64,000 nt of DNA from Streptomyces tsukubensis (GCF_009296025.1 NZ_CP045178.1:3782001-3846000), one strand, 5' to 3'; shown: positions 37,992 through 46,969, numbered from the stretch's first letter. A program made the numbers and translations. The notes: generated by a model not told the origin, from the sequence alone.

Positions 37992-38891
37992 TCAGCCGCC
38001 GAAGCGCAGTTCGGTGCTGATGGTGTTCCACAGGGCGCTGAACCAGAGATGCGACTGCTCCACGAAGGTGGTGTCCCGCAGTCCCGCCACCTGATCGAAG
38101 GCGAACAGCGTCGACTGGGTGCCCTCGGCGTCGTACATCTCCAGGTACTCGTGCTCGATCTCTTTGCCCCGCTTGGTGATCATGTAATAGGCGAACAGCG
38201 CCTCGTTGTTGTTGAGCAGGTAGAGCTTGACCGGCGGAGTGAAAGGCAGCGCCCTGAAGTCGACATGCACGTCTATGTCGTGCGAGGTGCGCAGGGCCAT
38301 CAGATTGTGCAGCAGCACCTGCCCCTGCGCGTTGCGCTGGGCGAGCCAGTGCCGGTGCAGACGGCCGTCCGCGCCCTCCTCCACCAGCGTGGGGAAGGCC
38401 AGGTCGATGTCGCGGCTCGGCAGCAGCACCCGGACGTCGATCCGGTTCGGCCGCACACGGCCCGCGTGGATCTCACGCAGCGGCTCACCGATGGCCAGGG
38501 TCAAGGAGACCGAGGTCAGACACAGTGCGTCGATCTCCACGTGCTGCGCCTCGAAGGCGGCGGACACTCTCGGACCGAGACCGACCATCGTCGGCTGGGG
38601 CGGCGCACCGGGCCCCGCCCCCGGCACGGCGGCCCGCTCCGCCACCGTCGGGGGGCTCCCCTTGGTGACATTGACGAGCAGCTTCTCCGCCTGGAGGCTG
38701 CGCAGCGCCTCCCTGACCGCCCCGCGGTCGACGTCGAACTCATCGGCGATCTGAGCCTGGGTGGGCATCCGCTGCCCCGGCTTGAGCCGACCCGAACTGA
38801 TCCGGGCGCGCAGCTCGTCGGCCACCTCACGGTGGGACTTACGGGGCCTGCCCCTGGGCGAGAAGGGGGCCCCTTGGGTGGCGCTCTCCAT
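37992..38891 (-). CDS. devE: DevE-like GntR regulator (DevA paralogue)
   Basis: The 299-residue protein has a basic N terminus, a GntR winged helix (QRMPTQAQIADEFDVDRGAV near residues 40-65) and the DevA-type C-terminal domain: EIDALCLTSVSLTLAIGEPL, IDVRVLLPSRDIDLAFP, FRALPFTPPVKLYLLNNNEA, LFAYYMITKRGKE and WFSALWNTISTELRF. It is closer to the regulator at 36614 than to the one at 34787. It is divergent from the 61-residue peptide gene. DevE is the name given to the S. coelicolor paralogue; I assign it by position and similarity. Confidence 0.78.
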   Translation of the reverse strand: MESATQGAPFSPRGRPRKSHREVADELRARISSGRLKPGQRMPTQAQIADEFDVDRGAVREALRSLQAEKLLVNVTKGSPPTVAERAAVPGAGPGAPPQPTMVGLGPRVSAAFEAQHVEIDALCLTSVSLTLAIGEPLREIHAGRVRPNRIDVRVLLPSRDIDLAFPTLVEEGADGRLHRHWLAQRNAQGQVLLHNLMALRTSHDIDVHVDFRALPFTPPVKLYLLNNNEALFAYYMITKRGKEIEHEYLEMYDAEGTQSTLFAFDQVAGLRDTTFVEQSHLWFSALWNTISTELRFGG

Positions 38892-38985
38892 GCTCACACC
38901 CAAACCGTACAACTTCGGGCCATCTTTGGGGAGTTGCTCGCAAGGTGGTTATTAGATCAGCCAACGAGGAGATAACCCCAGAAGG

Positions 38986-39041
38986 GTTGGCGACCAACTC
39001 TGACGTTCTTGGTCAAGAGGAGGAGGGGGTTGGTCGCCAAC
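38986..39041. promoter_or_regulatory. Paired operators GTTGGCGACCAAC and GTTGGTCGCCAAC
   Basis: Two 13-bp GTTGG-N3-CCAAC palindromes, reverse complements of each other, lie 43 bp apart centre to centre in the divergent region between the DevE-like regulator and peptide 2. A half-site ATCAGCCAAC occurs at 38956. Confidence 0.68.
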
Positions 39042-39096
39042 ACGCGGGATCCGTAACCGAGACCGGTCGGTCCAGTCCCGAAGGGGGAGTCACACC

Positions 39097-39282
39097 ATGC
39101 CACTCATCGCCATCGTCGTCGCCGCCCTCGCCATCGGCTTCGAGCAGCTCGTGCAGTGGAAGTACGGCCCGATGGGCATCATCGGCTTTGTCGTACTGAC
39201 CATCGGCCTGAAGGCCAAGAACACCATGTTCAGCTCCATCGGGGCCATCATCCTGGTGATGCTGCTCGCCCAGTCCGGCTGA
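39097..39282 (+). CDS. Small membrane peptide 2 (61 residues), paired with DevE-like regulator
   Basis: This is the paralogue of peptide 1: PLIAIVVAALAIGFEQLVQW, YGPMGIIGFVVLTIGLKAK and FSSIGAIILVMLLAQSG. It should form two or three short membrane-spanning segments with a Glu-Gln-Trp cluster at the first border. AAGGGGGAG precedes the ATG. It is divergent from the DevE-like gene and close to the end of the Eis-like gene. No function is known to me. Confidence 0.82.
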   Translation: MPLIAIVVAALAIGFEQLVQWKYGPMGIIGFVVLTIGLKAKNTMFSSIGAIILVMLLAQSG

Positions 39283-39339
39283 CGTCCACCACGTTCGACG
39301 TCAGCGGAGGCCGTCAGAGATCGGACGAGGCCGGAAGGG

Positions 39340-40698
39340 TCAGAAGCTGTCGGGGCACCACGGCCTGCGGGACGTGCGGAAGAGCACGTCGGCCGTGGCC
39401 GCCGCCCCCGGCCGCTCCTCGTGTACCCGTCCGAGCGCGGCCAGCCGTACCGCCGACTCGTCACCGAGCCAGAGCGTGGCCAGATCGGCGACGTCCAAGG
39501 TGAGGTCGGCGCTGTCGGCGGTCGGCGCGCACCTCGCCCCGTGCTCCTCGGCGTCGAGGCGGAACCGTCCGCCGGTGAAGCCGCCCCGGTCGGCCACGTC
39601 GAGGACGAGCGAGCCGGGTACGGCGTACGTGCGGGCCTCCAGCGCGGCGACCACGTCCAGGATCCGCACCCACAGGAAGTCCGCCTGTGTGGTGGGGACC
39701 GCCGACCGGGGGTCACCCATCAGCAGCGGCAGTACGTCGTCGGGGGCCCGGCGCTCCGCCGTGACGGAGGTGATCCAGTCGACCGAGCAGATGTACGTCC
39801 ACAGGGCGCGCTCGGCAGAGGGTGTCAGGGCGATCAGGTCCCGTACGACGGCGGTGTTCTGGGGCTGCTTGGCGTCGTTCCAGTGTTCGTCGACGCGGTA
39901 GGTCAGCAGCCCCTCGACCTCACCGGAGGCGGAGCGGTACAGCACGTGGAAGGGGTCCACGAAGGGGTTGCGGGCCTGCTTGGTCACGCCGGTCGTGACC
40001 CGCCACCAGCGTTCGTCCCTGGTGACGGCGCCCGGCTGCGCGGCACGGAAGCGCTCGTACAGCTCCGGCCCGTGCTTGAGCACCTCCGTGCCGTCCACCA
40101 GGTCCACCCGCGCCCCGCCCTCGGGGCCGCTCCACCGCCGGTCGAGGGCGGCGCGCGCTATGTCGACGCTCCAGTCCGTACCCCAGGTCGCGGGTCCGAA
40201 GCCGTACCGCCCGTAGATCGGGTACTCGGCGGAGATCAACGTGGCCACCGTGTCACCGCGCTTCTTGGCCGCCGCCAGGTCGGTGGCCATCATCCCGCTG
40301 AGCAGTCCCCGCCTGCGGTGCGTGGGCAGCACGGCGACATTGGAGATGGCGTCGGCCACGACGGGCGCCCCGCCCACGGCCGTGATCTCCTGCCGGAAGG
40401 AACGGAAGGTTCCCACACACCTGCCCCCGTCGAACGCCCCGAGGGTTCTGCCGAGATCGACGTAGGAGAGCCGGTCGGCCGTCTCCTCGTCGCTGACGGC
40501 GGGCTGCCGCAGAAACCCGGTGTTGAGTGCGCGGGCCCATTCGGGCATGTCGGAGGGGTCGATGGGCCGTATGTCGATGGGCTGTACGTCGACGGGGCGT
40601 ACGTCAGTGGGTCGTACGTCGGCGGGGCGTACGTCGGCGGGATGTGCGTCGGCAGGATGTGCGTCGGGACCTGTATCGGGACGTGTCTCGGGAGTCAT
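39340..40698 (-). CDS. Eis-like GNAT N-acetyltransferase
   Basis: The 452-residue protein matches Eis: acetyl-CoA motif [17 protein letters not shown] (residues ~120-136), a Tyr-rich [13 protein letters not shown] after it, a central second GNAT-like half, and a C-terminal SCP2-type domain ending in PDSF. In mycobacterial Eis the terminal Phe carboxylate and a Tyr act in catalysis, and both have equivalents here. Eis acetylates amines including aminoglycosides; substrate is not shown. The first ~45 residues are a repeated DVRPA pentapeptide encoded by 15-bp units and may be slippage. Confidence 0.85.
   Translation of the reverse strand: MTPETRPDTGPDAHPADAHPADVRPADVRPTDVRPVDVQPIDIRPIDPSDMPEWARALNTGFLRQPAVSDEETADRLSYVDLGRTLGAFDGGRCVGTFRSFRQEITAVGGAPVVADAISNVAVLPTHRRRGLLSGMMATDLAAAKKRGDTVATLISAEYPIYGRYGFGPATWGTDWSVDIARAALDRRWSGPEGGARVDLVDGTEVLKHGPELYERFRAAQPGAVTRDERWWRVTTGVTKQARNPFVDPFHVLYRSASGEVEGLLTYRVDEHWNDAKQPQNTAVVRDLIALTPSAERALWTYICSVDWITSVTAERRAPDDVLPLLMGDPRSAVPTTQADFLWVRILDVVAALEARTYAVPGSLVLDVADRGGFTGGRFRLDAEEHGARCAPTADSADLTLDVADLATLWLGDESAVRLAALGRVHEERPGAAATADVLFRTSRRPWCPDSF
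40564..40668 (-). repeat. 15-bp in-frame repeats at N terminus of Eis-like gene
   Basis: About seven 15-bp units like GGGGCGTACGTCGGC encode (D/A)VRP(A/V/T) pentapeptides. They lie between the start codon and the first GNAT strand. Confidence 0.88.
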
Positions 40699-40876
40699 CC
40701 GGTCACGCTAGGCGGGCGTGACGAAGCTGTCGCCCACTTTTCTCGCCGGTCAGGGGCCGGTCTCTGTCCGGTCGGAGACCGGTCCGACGCGGGAGACCTC
40801 GGCCAAGAGCCCCACGGCCCCAGGCCCCACCTCCCCACGGCCCTCGGCCCCGCAGCCCGCCCCACCACCCCGCAGC

Positions 40877-41905
40877 TCAGAACGCCGCGCGGACGCTGCC
40901 CACTTCCTCGCCGCCGCCGAGCAGCGGCGCCCTGCCGACGCGTCCGACGACCGGCGCGTCCACGCCGAGCAGGGTCAGCGCGCGGGCCAGGACCGGGCCG
41001 AGCGCCCTGGTGGCACCGTCGTCGATCTTGAAGGCGAGAGCGCGGCCGTCCGCGAGAGCCAGCGCCTGGACCGCCTCCGCGCCCATCTTCGACAGGGTGC
41101 CTGGCACCTCCCGCATCAGCCATGTGTCGGGCCTGCGGGTGCCGGCGACGTACTCGGGGTGGGCGCGCATCGCCTCGGCCACGCGGAACTCCGCCGTGCC
41201 GGGGGCGGCCAGCACGTAGTGGCGGAAGGCGCGGGCGAGCCCCGTGAGGGACAGCGCCATCAGCGGGGCGCCGCAGCCGTCCGTACCGACGGCCGCTATC
41301 CGCTCACCCGAGGCGTCCTCGACGGCCCGCGCCACCTCGCGCTGGAGCGGGTGGTCCCGGTCGAGGTAGGAGTCGAGCGGCCAGCCGTTGAGCGCGCAGG
41401 CGGCCAGCATCGCCGTGTGCTTGCCCGAACAGTTCATGGCCACCCGGTCACGTACACCACCCGCCGCGAGAAACGCCTCGGCCTCGACGGGGTCGAGCGG
41501 CAGATCCTCGGGGCACCGCAGGTCATCGGCGGTCAGCCGGTACTCGTCGAGCATCTTCAGCACCAGGTCACGGTGGAAGCTCTCCCCGGAGTGGCTGGCG
41601 GCGGCGAGCGCGAGACGCTCCCCCGAGAGTTCGAGGCCGCTGCGCAGCACGGCCGCCGCCTGCATCGGCTTGTTCGAGGAGCGCGGGAAGACCGGCGCCG
41701 CCGGGTCGCCGAGCGCCATCTCCACACTGCCGTCGGCGGCGAGCAGCACCAGGCTGCCGCGGTGGTGCCCCTCCACAAAGCCCGACCGTACGACTTCGGC
41801 GAGCACGGGAGGTACGGCCGGTACGGCCGATACAGCCGGTACGGACTCGGGTATGTCCGCCGGAATGTCGTCCGCCGGTATGTCCGAGGGGGTGGTGGAG
41901 CTCAT
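40877..41905 (-). CDS. Asparaginase (asparaginase II family)
   Basis: The 342-residue protein belongs to the thermolabile L-asparaginase family: EVVRSGFVEGHHRGSLVLL, ALGDPAAPVFPRSSNKPMQA near residue 65, MNCSGKHTAMLAAC and GTDGCGAPLMALSL. It hydrolyses asparagine to aspartate and ammonia, probably in the cytosol. An N-terminal Pro/Ala/Val repeat precedes the domain and adds about 30 residues. It is on the same strand as rsiG (130 bp upstream) but likely separately transcribed. Confidence 0.9.
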   Translation of the reverse strand: MSSTTPSDIPADDIPADIPESVPAVSAVPAVPPVLAEVVRSGFVEGHHRGSLVLLAADGSVEMALGDPAAPVFPRSSNKPMQAAAVLRSGLELSGERLALAAASHSGESFHRDLVLKMLDEYRLTADDLRCPEDLPLDPVEAEAFLAAGGVRDRVAMNCSGKHTAMLAACALNGWPLDSYLDRDHPLQREVARAVEDASGERIAAVGTDGCGAPLMALSLTGLARAFRHYVLAAPGTAEFRVAEAMRAHPEYVAGTRRPDTWLMREVPGTLSKMGAEAVQALALADGRALAFKIDDGATRALGPVLARALTLLGVDAPVVGRVGRAPLLGGGEEVGSVRAAF

Positions 41906-42034
41906 GCGCCGGCCTTCCGTGAGGGCTTGAGGGACGGTGGCCCCGTCCCACAGCCCGGTAGCCCCGGAGATCCGGTGGCCAGGTGGCCCCGGCGGGTGGC
42001 CCCTCCCGGGATCACCGGCCGGGGTCAGCGCAGG

Positions 42035-42649
42035 TCAGGAGAGGAGGTCGTCCACTTGTGCTTCCCCTTCACGGTACCTGCGGGCGATCTCCGCGCTGCA
42101 CCCGTCGGCGGTGCGCTGGAGCAGTTGTCTGCGGCGGGAGATCTGCTGCTCGTAGCGGATCTGGCGGGCCATGGCCGCGTGCAGCTCCTCGTCCGTACGG
42201 GCGGCGAGGTCGGACAGCTCGACCTCGGAGAGCATGTCGGCGGCGAGGCTGCGGTACTCCTCGCTGTGCGGGGTGCCGACGGTGAGGTGTCTGGCGGAGG
42301 AGCGGTGGCTGGCGGGACCGTCCTTGAGGATCTCGGAGAGGCGGTCCACGACGGGCGCCTCGACCACCGGCGCCCCCGTCGGGTCGGCGCGCAGGGCCAG
42401 CTCGGCCCGCAGGATGTCGATGCGCCCCTGGAGGAGACGTCTGATGTAACTGAGGTCCGCCTCGTTCTGCTGGGACTCCCTGCGCAGTACGCGCAACTCG
42501 GGCAGGCCGAGTACGGAGAGGTCGTGGGTGGGCGGCTCGGGAAGTGCCGGGCTCTTGATGCGCTGAGCGGGTGGCCTCGGCGTGGCGACACGGGCTGTCG
42601 GCCCGGCCCCGGGCGGCCGCTCGCCGTCCGCACTAGGAGTTCTGCTCAT
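42035..42649 (-). CDS. rsiG: RsiG, c-di-GMP-binding anti-sigma factor for WhiG
   Basis: The 204-residue protein carries both copies of the RsiG c-di-GMP signature E(X)3S(X)2R(X)3Q(X)3D, on two antiparallel helices: EADLSYIRRLLQGRID and EQQISRRRQLLQRTAD. In S. venezuelae RsiG bound to c-di-GMP holds WhiG inactive until sporulation. The N-terminal ~65 residues are disordered. The start was placed at ATG before SRTPSADGE; the upstream frame is repetitive. WhiG is not in this window. Confidence 0.92.
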   Translation of the reverse strand: MSRTPSADGERPPGAGPTARVATPRPPAQRIKSPALPEPPTHDLSVLGLPELRVLRRESQQNEADLSYIRRLLQGRIDILRAELALRADPTGAPVVEAPVVDRLSEILKDGPASHRSSARHLTVGTPHSEEYRSLAADMLSEVELSDLAARTDEELHAAMARQIRYEQQISRRRQLLQRTADGCSAEIARRYREGEAQVDDLLS

Positions 42650-42899
42650 ACGTGGATTCCGTCCCCTCGACCGGCGCGGCGCACCGCGTGTGAGCATGGT
42701 GCCACCCCAAGTGGTCCCCATGTGTCCCGCTGGGCCCATTCGGCCCCGGATAGGCGCATAGCTACCGCTTTACGGCCGCACGTCCGCCCCCAACCGGCCC
42801 TGTGACAGGCTGATTTCCGGGCAATACACACCACGGGGCGCAGAGTGGCAACTGCCTGGGGCACAGGGAGTGGAAGGGGGCGCACGGCATGATGGGGCC

Positions 42900-43325
42900 A
42901 TGCGAGCGGTAGTGCAGAGAGTGGCGGGTGCGAGCGTCGTCGCCGACGGCGAGACGGTCGGAGCGATCGAGGGCGAGGGACTGTGCGTCCTCGTGGGGGT
43001 GACCCACGAGGACACCCCGGAGAAGGCGGAGAGACTGGCCCGCAAGCTGTGGTCGCTGCGGATGCTCAGTGACGAGCGGTCCTGCTCGGACATGGGCGCG
43101 CCCCTGCTGGTGATCAGCCAGTTCACGCTCTACGGGGATGCACGCAAGGGCCGCCGCCCGACCTGGAACGCCGCCGCGCCAGGACCGGTCGCCGAACCCC
43201 TGGTCGATGAGGTCGTGGCGCGGCTCCGGGCGCTCGGCGCGACGGTGGCGACGGGCCGTTTCGGCGCGTCGATGCAGGTCTCACTGACGAACGACGGCCC
43301 GTTCACGGTGCTGCTCGAAATGTGA
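42900..43325 (+). CDS. dtd: D-aminoacyl-tRNA deacylase
   Basis: The 141-residue enzyme removes D-amino acids (and glycine on tRNA-Ala) from mischarged tRNA. It has [17 protein letters not shown] at the start, the [15 protein letters not shown] catalytic Thr-Gln region near residue 77 and the cross-subunit TNDGPFT motif near the end. Length is standard. It is divergent from rsiG with a 250-bp gap. Identification is firm. Confidence 0.95.
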   Translation: MRAVVQRVAGASVVADGETVGAIEGEGLCVLVGVTHEDTPEKAERLARKLWSLRMLSDERSCSDMGAPLLVISQFTLYGDARKGRRPTWNAAAPGPVAEPLVDEVVARLRALGATVATGRFGASMQVSLTNDGPFTVLLEM

Positions 43326-43388
43326 TCGGGAGACGCGATCGGACGGCCGGTACGAGACAGGGGTGACCCGGGCCGCCCGTACGAGACG

Positions 43389-43476
43389 GACCCGTACGAG
43401 ACGGGGTGCGGCGGTGCCGACCGTGCGAGACCGACCCGTACGAGACGGGGTGCGGCGGTGCCGACCGTGCGACACC
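43389..43476. repeat. 44-bp tandem duplication between dtd and ygfZ
   Basis: Two 44-bp copies beginning GACCCGTACGAGACGGGG differ at one base. GTACGAGACG and GTACGTCACCGC half-units continue to 43570. The gap between the convergent genes holds nothing else. Confidence 0.92.
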
Positions 43477-43597
43477 GCTTCAGGTGCCGCCCGTACGAGA
43501 CCGCCGCACGTGCCGCGCGTAGGTCACCGCTACACGTACGTGCCGCCCGTACGTCACCGCCGCACGTCTCGCGCCGACGCGCACAGGTTCGACAGGG

Positions 43598-44563
43598 CTA
43601 GGGCTCGACCACGACTTCCTGCGCCGCCGCCGTGGTGTCCGCGATCAGCGGCGCGTCGGCGGGGACATTGCGCTTGACCAGGGCGAGCGCGATGGGTCCC
43701 AGTTCGTGGTGGCGGGCCGAAGTGGTGATGAAGCCCAGCTTGCGCCCCTCGGGGCCGTCCGACGCCAGCCGCAGGGGGGTGCCGTGCCCCGGCAGGTGCA
43801 CCTCGCTGCCGTCCAGGTGGAGGAAGACGAGCCGGCGCGGGGGCTTTCCGAGGTTCTGGACGCGGGCGACGGTCTCCTGGCCTCGATAGCAGCCCTTCTG
43901 GAGGTGGACGGCACTGCCGATCCAGCCGAGTTCGTGCGGGATGGTCCTGTGGTCGGTCTCGAAGGTGAGCCGGGGCCGGTGGGCCTCCACCCGCAGCGCC
44001 TCGTGGGCGAGGATGCCGATGGCGGGCGCGTGCTCCTCGGCGAAGGTCTCCAGCCGCTCGCGGGGCAGGAACAGATCGCGTCCCTGCGCGGTCTCCCGTA
44101 CGGCGGTCCCCTCGGGCACCGGAGCGATGGAGCCCGCGGGGAGATGGACCACCGCGTACTCCTCCGTACGGTCGGCGACCTCCACGCGGTAGAAGAACTT
44201 CATGCTCTCCAGGTAGGCGAGGAGCGCTTCCTGGGTGCCCGGTTCGACGTGGATCCAGACGGTGGTGGAGTCGTCCACGAGGTACAGGGCGTGCTCGATG
44301 TGGCCGTTGGCCGTGAGGACCAGCGCCTCGGTGGCCTCACCCGCGGGCAGCTCGCTGACGTGCTGGGTGAGCAGCAGGTGCAACCAGGCGAGCCGGTCGT
44401 CGCCGGTGACGGTGACGACTCCGCGGTGCGACAGATCCACGAAGCCCTTGCCGTCGGCGAGGGCACGCTGTTCTCGGAACAGGTCACCGTAGTGCGCGGC
44501 GACGCCCTCGTCCTGCCCTTCGGCGGCGACGGCTCCTGGCAGTGACAGCAGGGGACTCTTCAT
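43598..44563 (-). CDS. ygfZ: YgfZ/GcvT-like folate-binding protein
   Basis: The 321-residue protein is a YgfZ-type member of the GcvT superfamily, which helps repair or assemble Fe-S enzymes with tetrahydrofolate. The diagnostic KGCYRGQETVARVQNLG is present near residue 225, with FVDLSHRGVVTVTGDD at the N-terminal fold. A GTG two codons upstream is an alternative start. It is downstream of nur, nitrobindin and a small membrane peptide on one strand, probably one operon. Confidence 0.92.
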   Translation of the reverse strand: MKSPLLSLPGAVAAEGQDEGVAAHYGDLFREQRALADGKGFVDLSHRGVVTVTGDDRLAWLHLLLTQHVSELPAGEATEALVLTANGHIEHALYLVDDSTTVWIHVEPGTQEALLAYLESMKFFYRVEVADRTEEYAVVHLPAGSIAPVPEGTAVRETAQGRDLFLPRERLETFAEEHAPAIGILAHEALRVEAHRPRLTFETDHRTIPHELGWIGSAVHLQKGCYRGQETVARVQNLGKPPRRLVFLHLDGSEVHLPGHGTPLRLASDGPEGRKLGFITTSARHHELGPIALALVKRNVPADAPLIADTTAAAQEVVVEP

Positions 44564-44597
44564 ATCCACTCAGGTTACGACCTGTGGACCGCGCTGC

Positions 44598-45104
44598 TTA
44601 TTCCTTCTCGCCCTGTGAACGGTCAGGCCCTTCGTGTGAACGGTCAGGCCCGTCCTGTGCACGCCCGCCGCCGTCCGCTGATCGCCCACCGCCCGAACAG
44701 TTGGCGCACTGTCCGAAAATGGCGAAGTGCTTCAGGTCCGTGTCGAAACCGAACGTCTCCCGCAGCTTCGCGGTGAAGTCGGCCGCGACCGAGACGTCCG
44801 CCTCGATGACGTCGGCGCAGTCCCGGCAGACGAGGTGGAGGTGGTGGTGCCGGTCGGCGAGGTGGTAGGTCGGCGCCCCGTGCCCGAGGTGGGCGTGGCT
44901 GACCAGGTCCAGCTCCTCCAGCAGCTCCAGCGTCCGGTAGACGGTGGAGATGTTGACCCCGGACGCGGTCTTGCGGACCTGCCCCAGGATGTCGTCGGGC
45001 GTCGCGTGCTCCAGCGTGTCCACAGCCTCCAGCACAAGCTGGCGCTGGGGCGTCAGCCGGTAGCCGCGCTGCCGCAGGTCGCTCTTCCAGTCGGTGCTCA
45101 CCAC
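44598..45104 (-). CDS. nur: Nur, nickel-responsive Fur-family regulator
   Basis: The 168-residue protein matches Nur nearly residue for residue: WKSDLRQRGYRLTPQRQLVL, TPDDILGQVRK and NISTVYRTLELLEEL. His33, His70, His72, His88, His90 and His126 occupy the positions of the two metal sites of S. coelicolor Nur, and CRDC/CANC form the zinc-like knots. Nur represses nickel uptake and sodF when nickel is bound. The C terminus has an extra Asp/Gly/Arg-rich repeat. GTG is the start that gives this numbering. Confidence 0.93.
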   Translation of the reverse strand: MVSTDWKSDLRQRGYRLTPQRQLVLEAVDTLEHATPDDILGQVRKTASGVNISTVYRTLELLEELDLVSHAHLGHGAPTYHLADRHHHLHLVCRDCADVIEADVSVAADFTAKLRETFGFDTDLKHFAIFGQCANCSGGGRSADGGGRAQDGPDRSHEGPDRSQGEKE

Positions 45105-45181
45105 AGGGCCAGTGTAGGCGCGCGCGAACGGGTGAGGGCCGGGAGCGGCCGACGCCCCGCCCGAGCCCGGTGGCGAGGGGG

Positions 45182-45754
45182 CTACTTGAAGAAGGCGATC
45201 CCGTCGTCGGGCAGGTCACCGAGGTCCTTCGCCCAGGACTCGACGTCCGAGGCGGTGACGACCTTCTTGAGCTGCGCCGACATGTACGGGCGCAGCGGCA
45301 CCTCGGGGGTCTGCTTCTCGCCGACCCACATGAGGTCGCTCTTCACGTAGCCGTAGAGCCGCTTGCCGCCGCTGTAGGGCCCCGATGCCGCCGTACGCGC
45401 CACGGCGTCCGTGGCCAGGTCGATCTGCGGCTTCTTGTCGGCCAGCTCGCCGTACCAGACCTCGACCACGCCGTCGTCGCGGACCATCACGACCTCGACC
45501 TTGCGGTCCTTGCCGATCCGCCAGAAGCCGGACTCCGACTCCAGGGGCTTGACCTTGTTGCCCTCGGCGTCCAGGACCCAGGCGTGCGAGTGGTACTCCA
45601 GGAAGTCCCTGCCGTCGTGGCTGAAGGACACCTCCTGGCCGAAGTTGCACTTCTCGGCACCGGGGAAGTCGGAGACACCCGCGCCGGCCCACTCGCCCAG
45701 CAGGAAGGCGAGGGGGACCAGGTCGGGGTGGAGGTCGGACGGAATCTCGATCAT
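45182..45754 (-). CDS. Nitrobindin-like FABP/THAP4 family protein
   Basis: The 190-residue protein is a ten-stranded beta-barrel of the nitrobindin/DUF1794 family: FLLGEWAGAGVSDFPGAEK near residue 20, FLEYHSHAWVLDAEG, and the conserved C-terminal KSDLMWVGEKQTPEVPLRP. Family members bind ferric heme through a His and react with nitric oxide or peroxynitrite. It is upstream of nur with 77 bp between, likely cotranscribed. Confidence 0.88.
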   Translation of the reverse strand: MIEIPSDLHPDLVPLAFLLGEWAGAGVSDFPGAEKCNFGQEVSFSHDGRDFLEYHSHAWVLDAEGNKVKPLESESGFWRIGKDRKVEVVMVRDDGVVEVWYGELADKKPQIDLATDAVARTAASGPYSGGKRLYGYVKSDLMWVGEKQTPEVPLRPYMSAQLKKVVTASDVESWAKDLGDLPDDGIAFFK

Positions 45755-45807
45755 GAGGTTCTCAGGCGATCTGTCGGGGTTACGGGGTTAGGGGCGGGCT
45801 CAGAGGC

Positions 45808-45909
45808 TCAGCGCTGGCCCTGGTACAGCTTCTTCACTGAGAGTCCCACGAACGCGACGACGCCGACGCAGACCAGGATCAGAAGAGTGGTGAAGACGGC
45901 CTCAAGCAC
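45808..45909 (-). CDS. 33-residue membrane peptide upstream of nitrobindin gene
   Basis: A GTG after GAGGAGCACCC opens a frame encoding a single membrane helix, LEAVFTTLLILVCVGVVAFV, and a basic end VKKLYQGQR, followed by TGA. The excellent ribosome site and its position 53 bp before the nitrobindin gene on the same strand support a real gene. Function unknown. Confidence 0.7.
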   Translation of the reverse strand: MLEAVFTTLLILVCVGVVAFVGLSVKKLYQGQR

Positions 45910-46115
45910 GGGTGCTCCTCGCATGAGCGGTGACGACGTGGATCGACGACTGTGAACCGACGGCAGTCGATCATCCACGGCTGTGGATCAAGGACAAAGG
46001 ACACGGTAAAGAGCCGGACCCCAGCTTAGTCGCCCGGGGCCCGGCCTTCTCTGCGAGGTCCCGCCGGGGCCCCGCCCTTCAGTCGTCCGGCAGCTGTCCG
46101 ACAGCCGTCCGCCGG

Positions 46116-46966
46116 CTATCCGAGGAGAGCCGTCTGCTCGGCCACACTCTGGTGGAAGGGGACCGCCGCGGCCCCTCCCTTCCGCTCGTGGATGATGACC
46201 GCGAGGCAGTCACCGGCCAGTACGTACGCGTGGCGCACCTGCGCGCCGTGGCGTCCTGGGCCCACGTACAGCTTCTGCTCGGTGTGGGCGGGCGCTCCCT
46301 CCTCCTCGCCCTTCCGGTCCGCGACACTCCAGCCCTCCGCGGCCACGGAGGCGAGGTCGTGCATCGGGGCCGTCACGGGAGCGATCCACTCGTCGCGGTA
46401 CAGCTGCGCGAGCCGGCGGCCGGTGCCCCGGTCCCCGGCCAGAACTGGGCCAGCCGTATCGCCGTGTGTCTGTCCCCGCCCGCCCGGTCGGTGGCGGCGA
46501 CCCGGCGGATACCGGCCCGTGTCAGCGCCTCGAACATCCCGTCGTCGTAGACGAACTCCCGGGCGAAGTCGATAGGACTCAACCAGTTGTCGACGGCCGG
46601 GACACCACCCTCGATGGTCGGCTCCAGCGTCTCGTGATCCCCGCCGGACGGCTTCAGAAGCAGTTTCCGCAGGTCACCCTCCATACGGAGAGCACGTTCC
46701 TCCTTGAGTGTCACCGGCGCCCGGCCCGCTTCCCCGGCCGACCTCACCGCGTGTACGGGGAGCGGCGCCGCCAGCGCGGGCAGTGGTGTCGGCGGGCGCT
46801 CGGCCTGTATCCGGTAGCCCGCCGCGAGGCCGCCCGCGATGCCGAGCAGTGCGGCGCAGGCGAGAATCGTCGCCGTACGCCCGCGCGGTCTTCGGGACCC
46901 GCCGGGGTCCACGGGCCCGGCCAGGTCGTGATCGTGATCGTGTCGCGTTTCCAAGGGTCCCCCCAA
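46116..46966 (-). pseudogene. Frameshifted single-pass membrane protein
   Basis: The 5' part (46373-46966) encodes a cytoplasmic His/Asp-rich tail, a membrane helix ILACAALLGIAGGLAAGY and an extracytoplasmic region through AIRLAQFWPG. The sense frame then moves by one base: RRLAQLYRDEWIAPVTAPMH continues in the frame of 46116-46376, ending KGGAAAVPFHQSVAEQTALLG. One missing G in the GGGG run at 46433-46436 would explain it. It could be a sequencing error or a true lesion. The start, TTG here, is uncertain and I do not recognise the family. Confidence 0.65.
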
Positions 46967-46969
46967 GGA

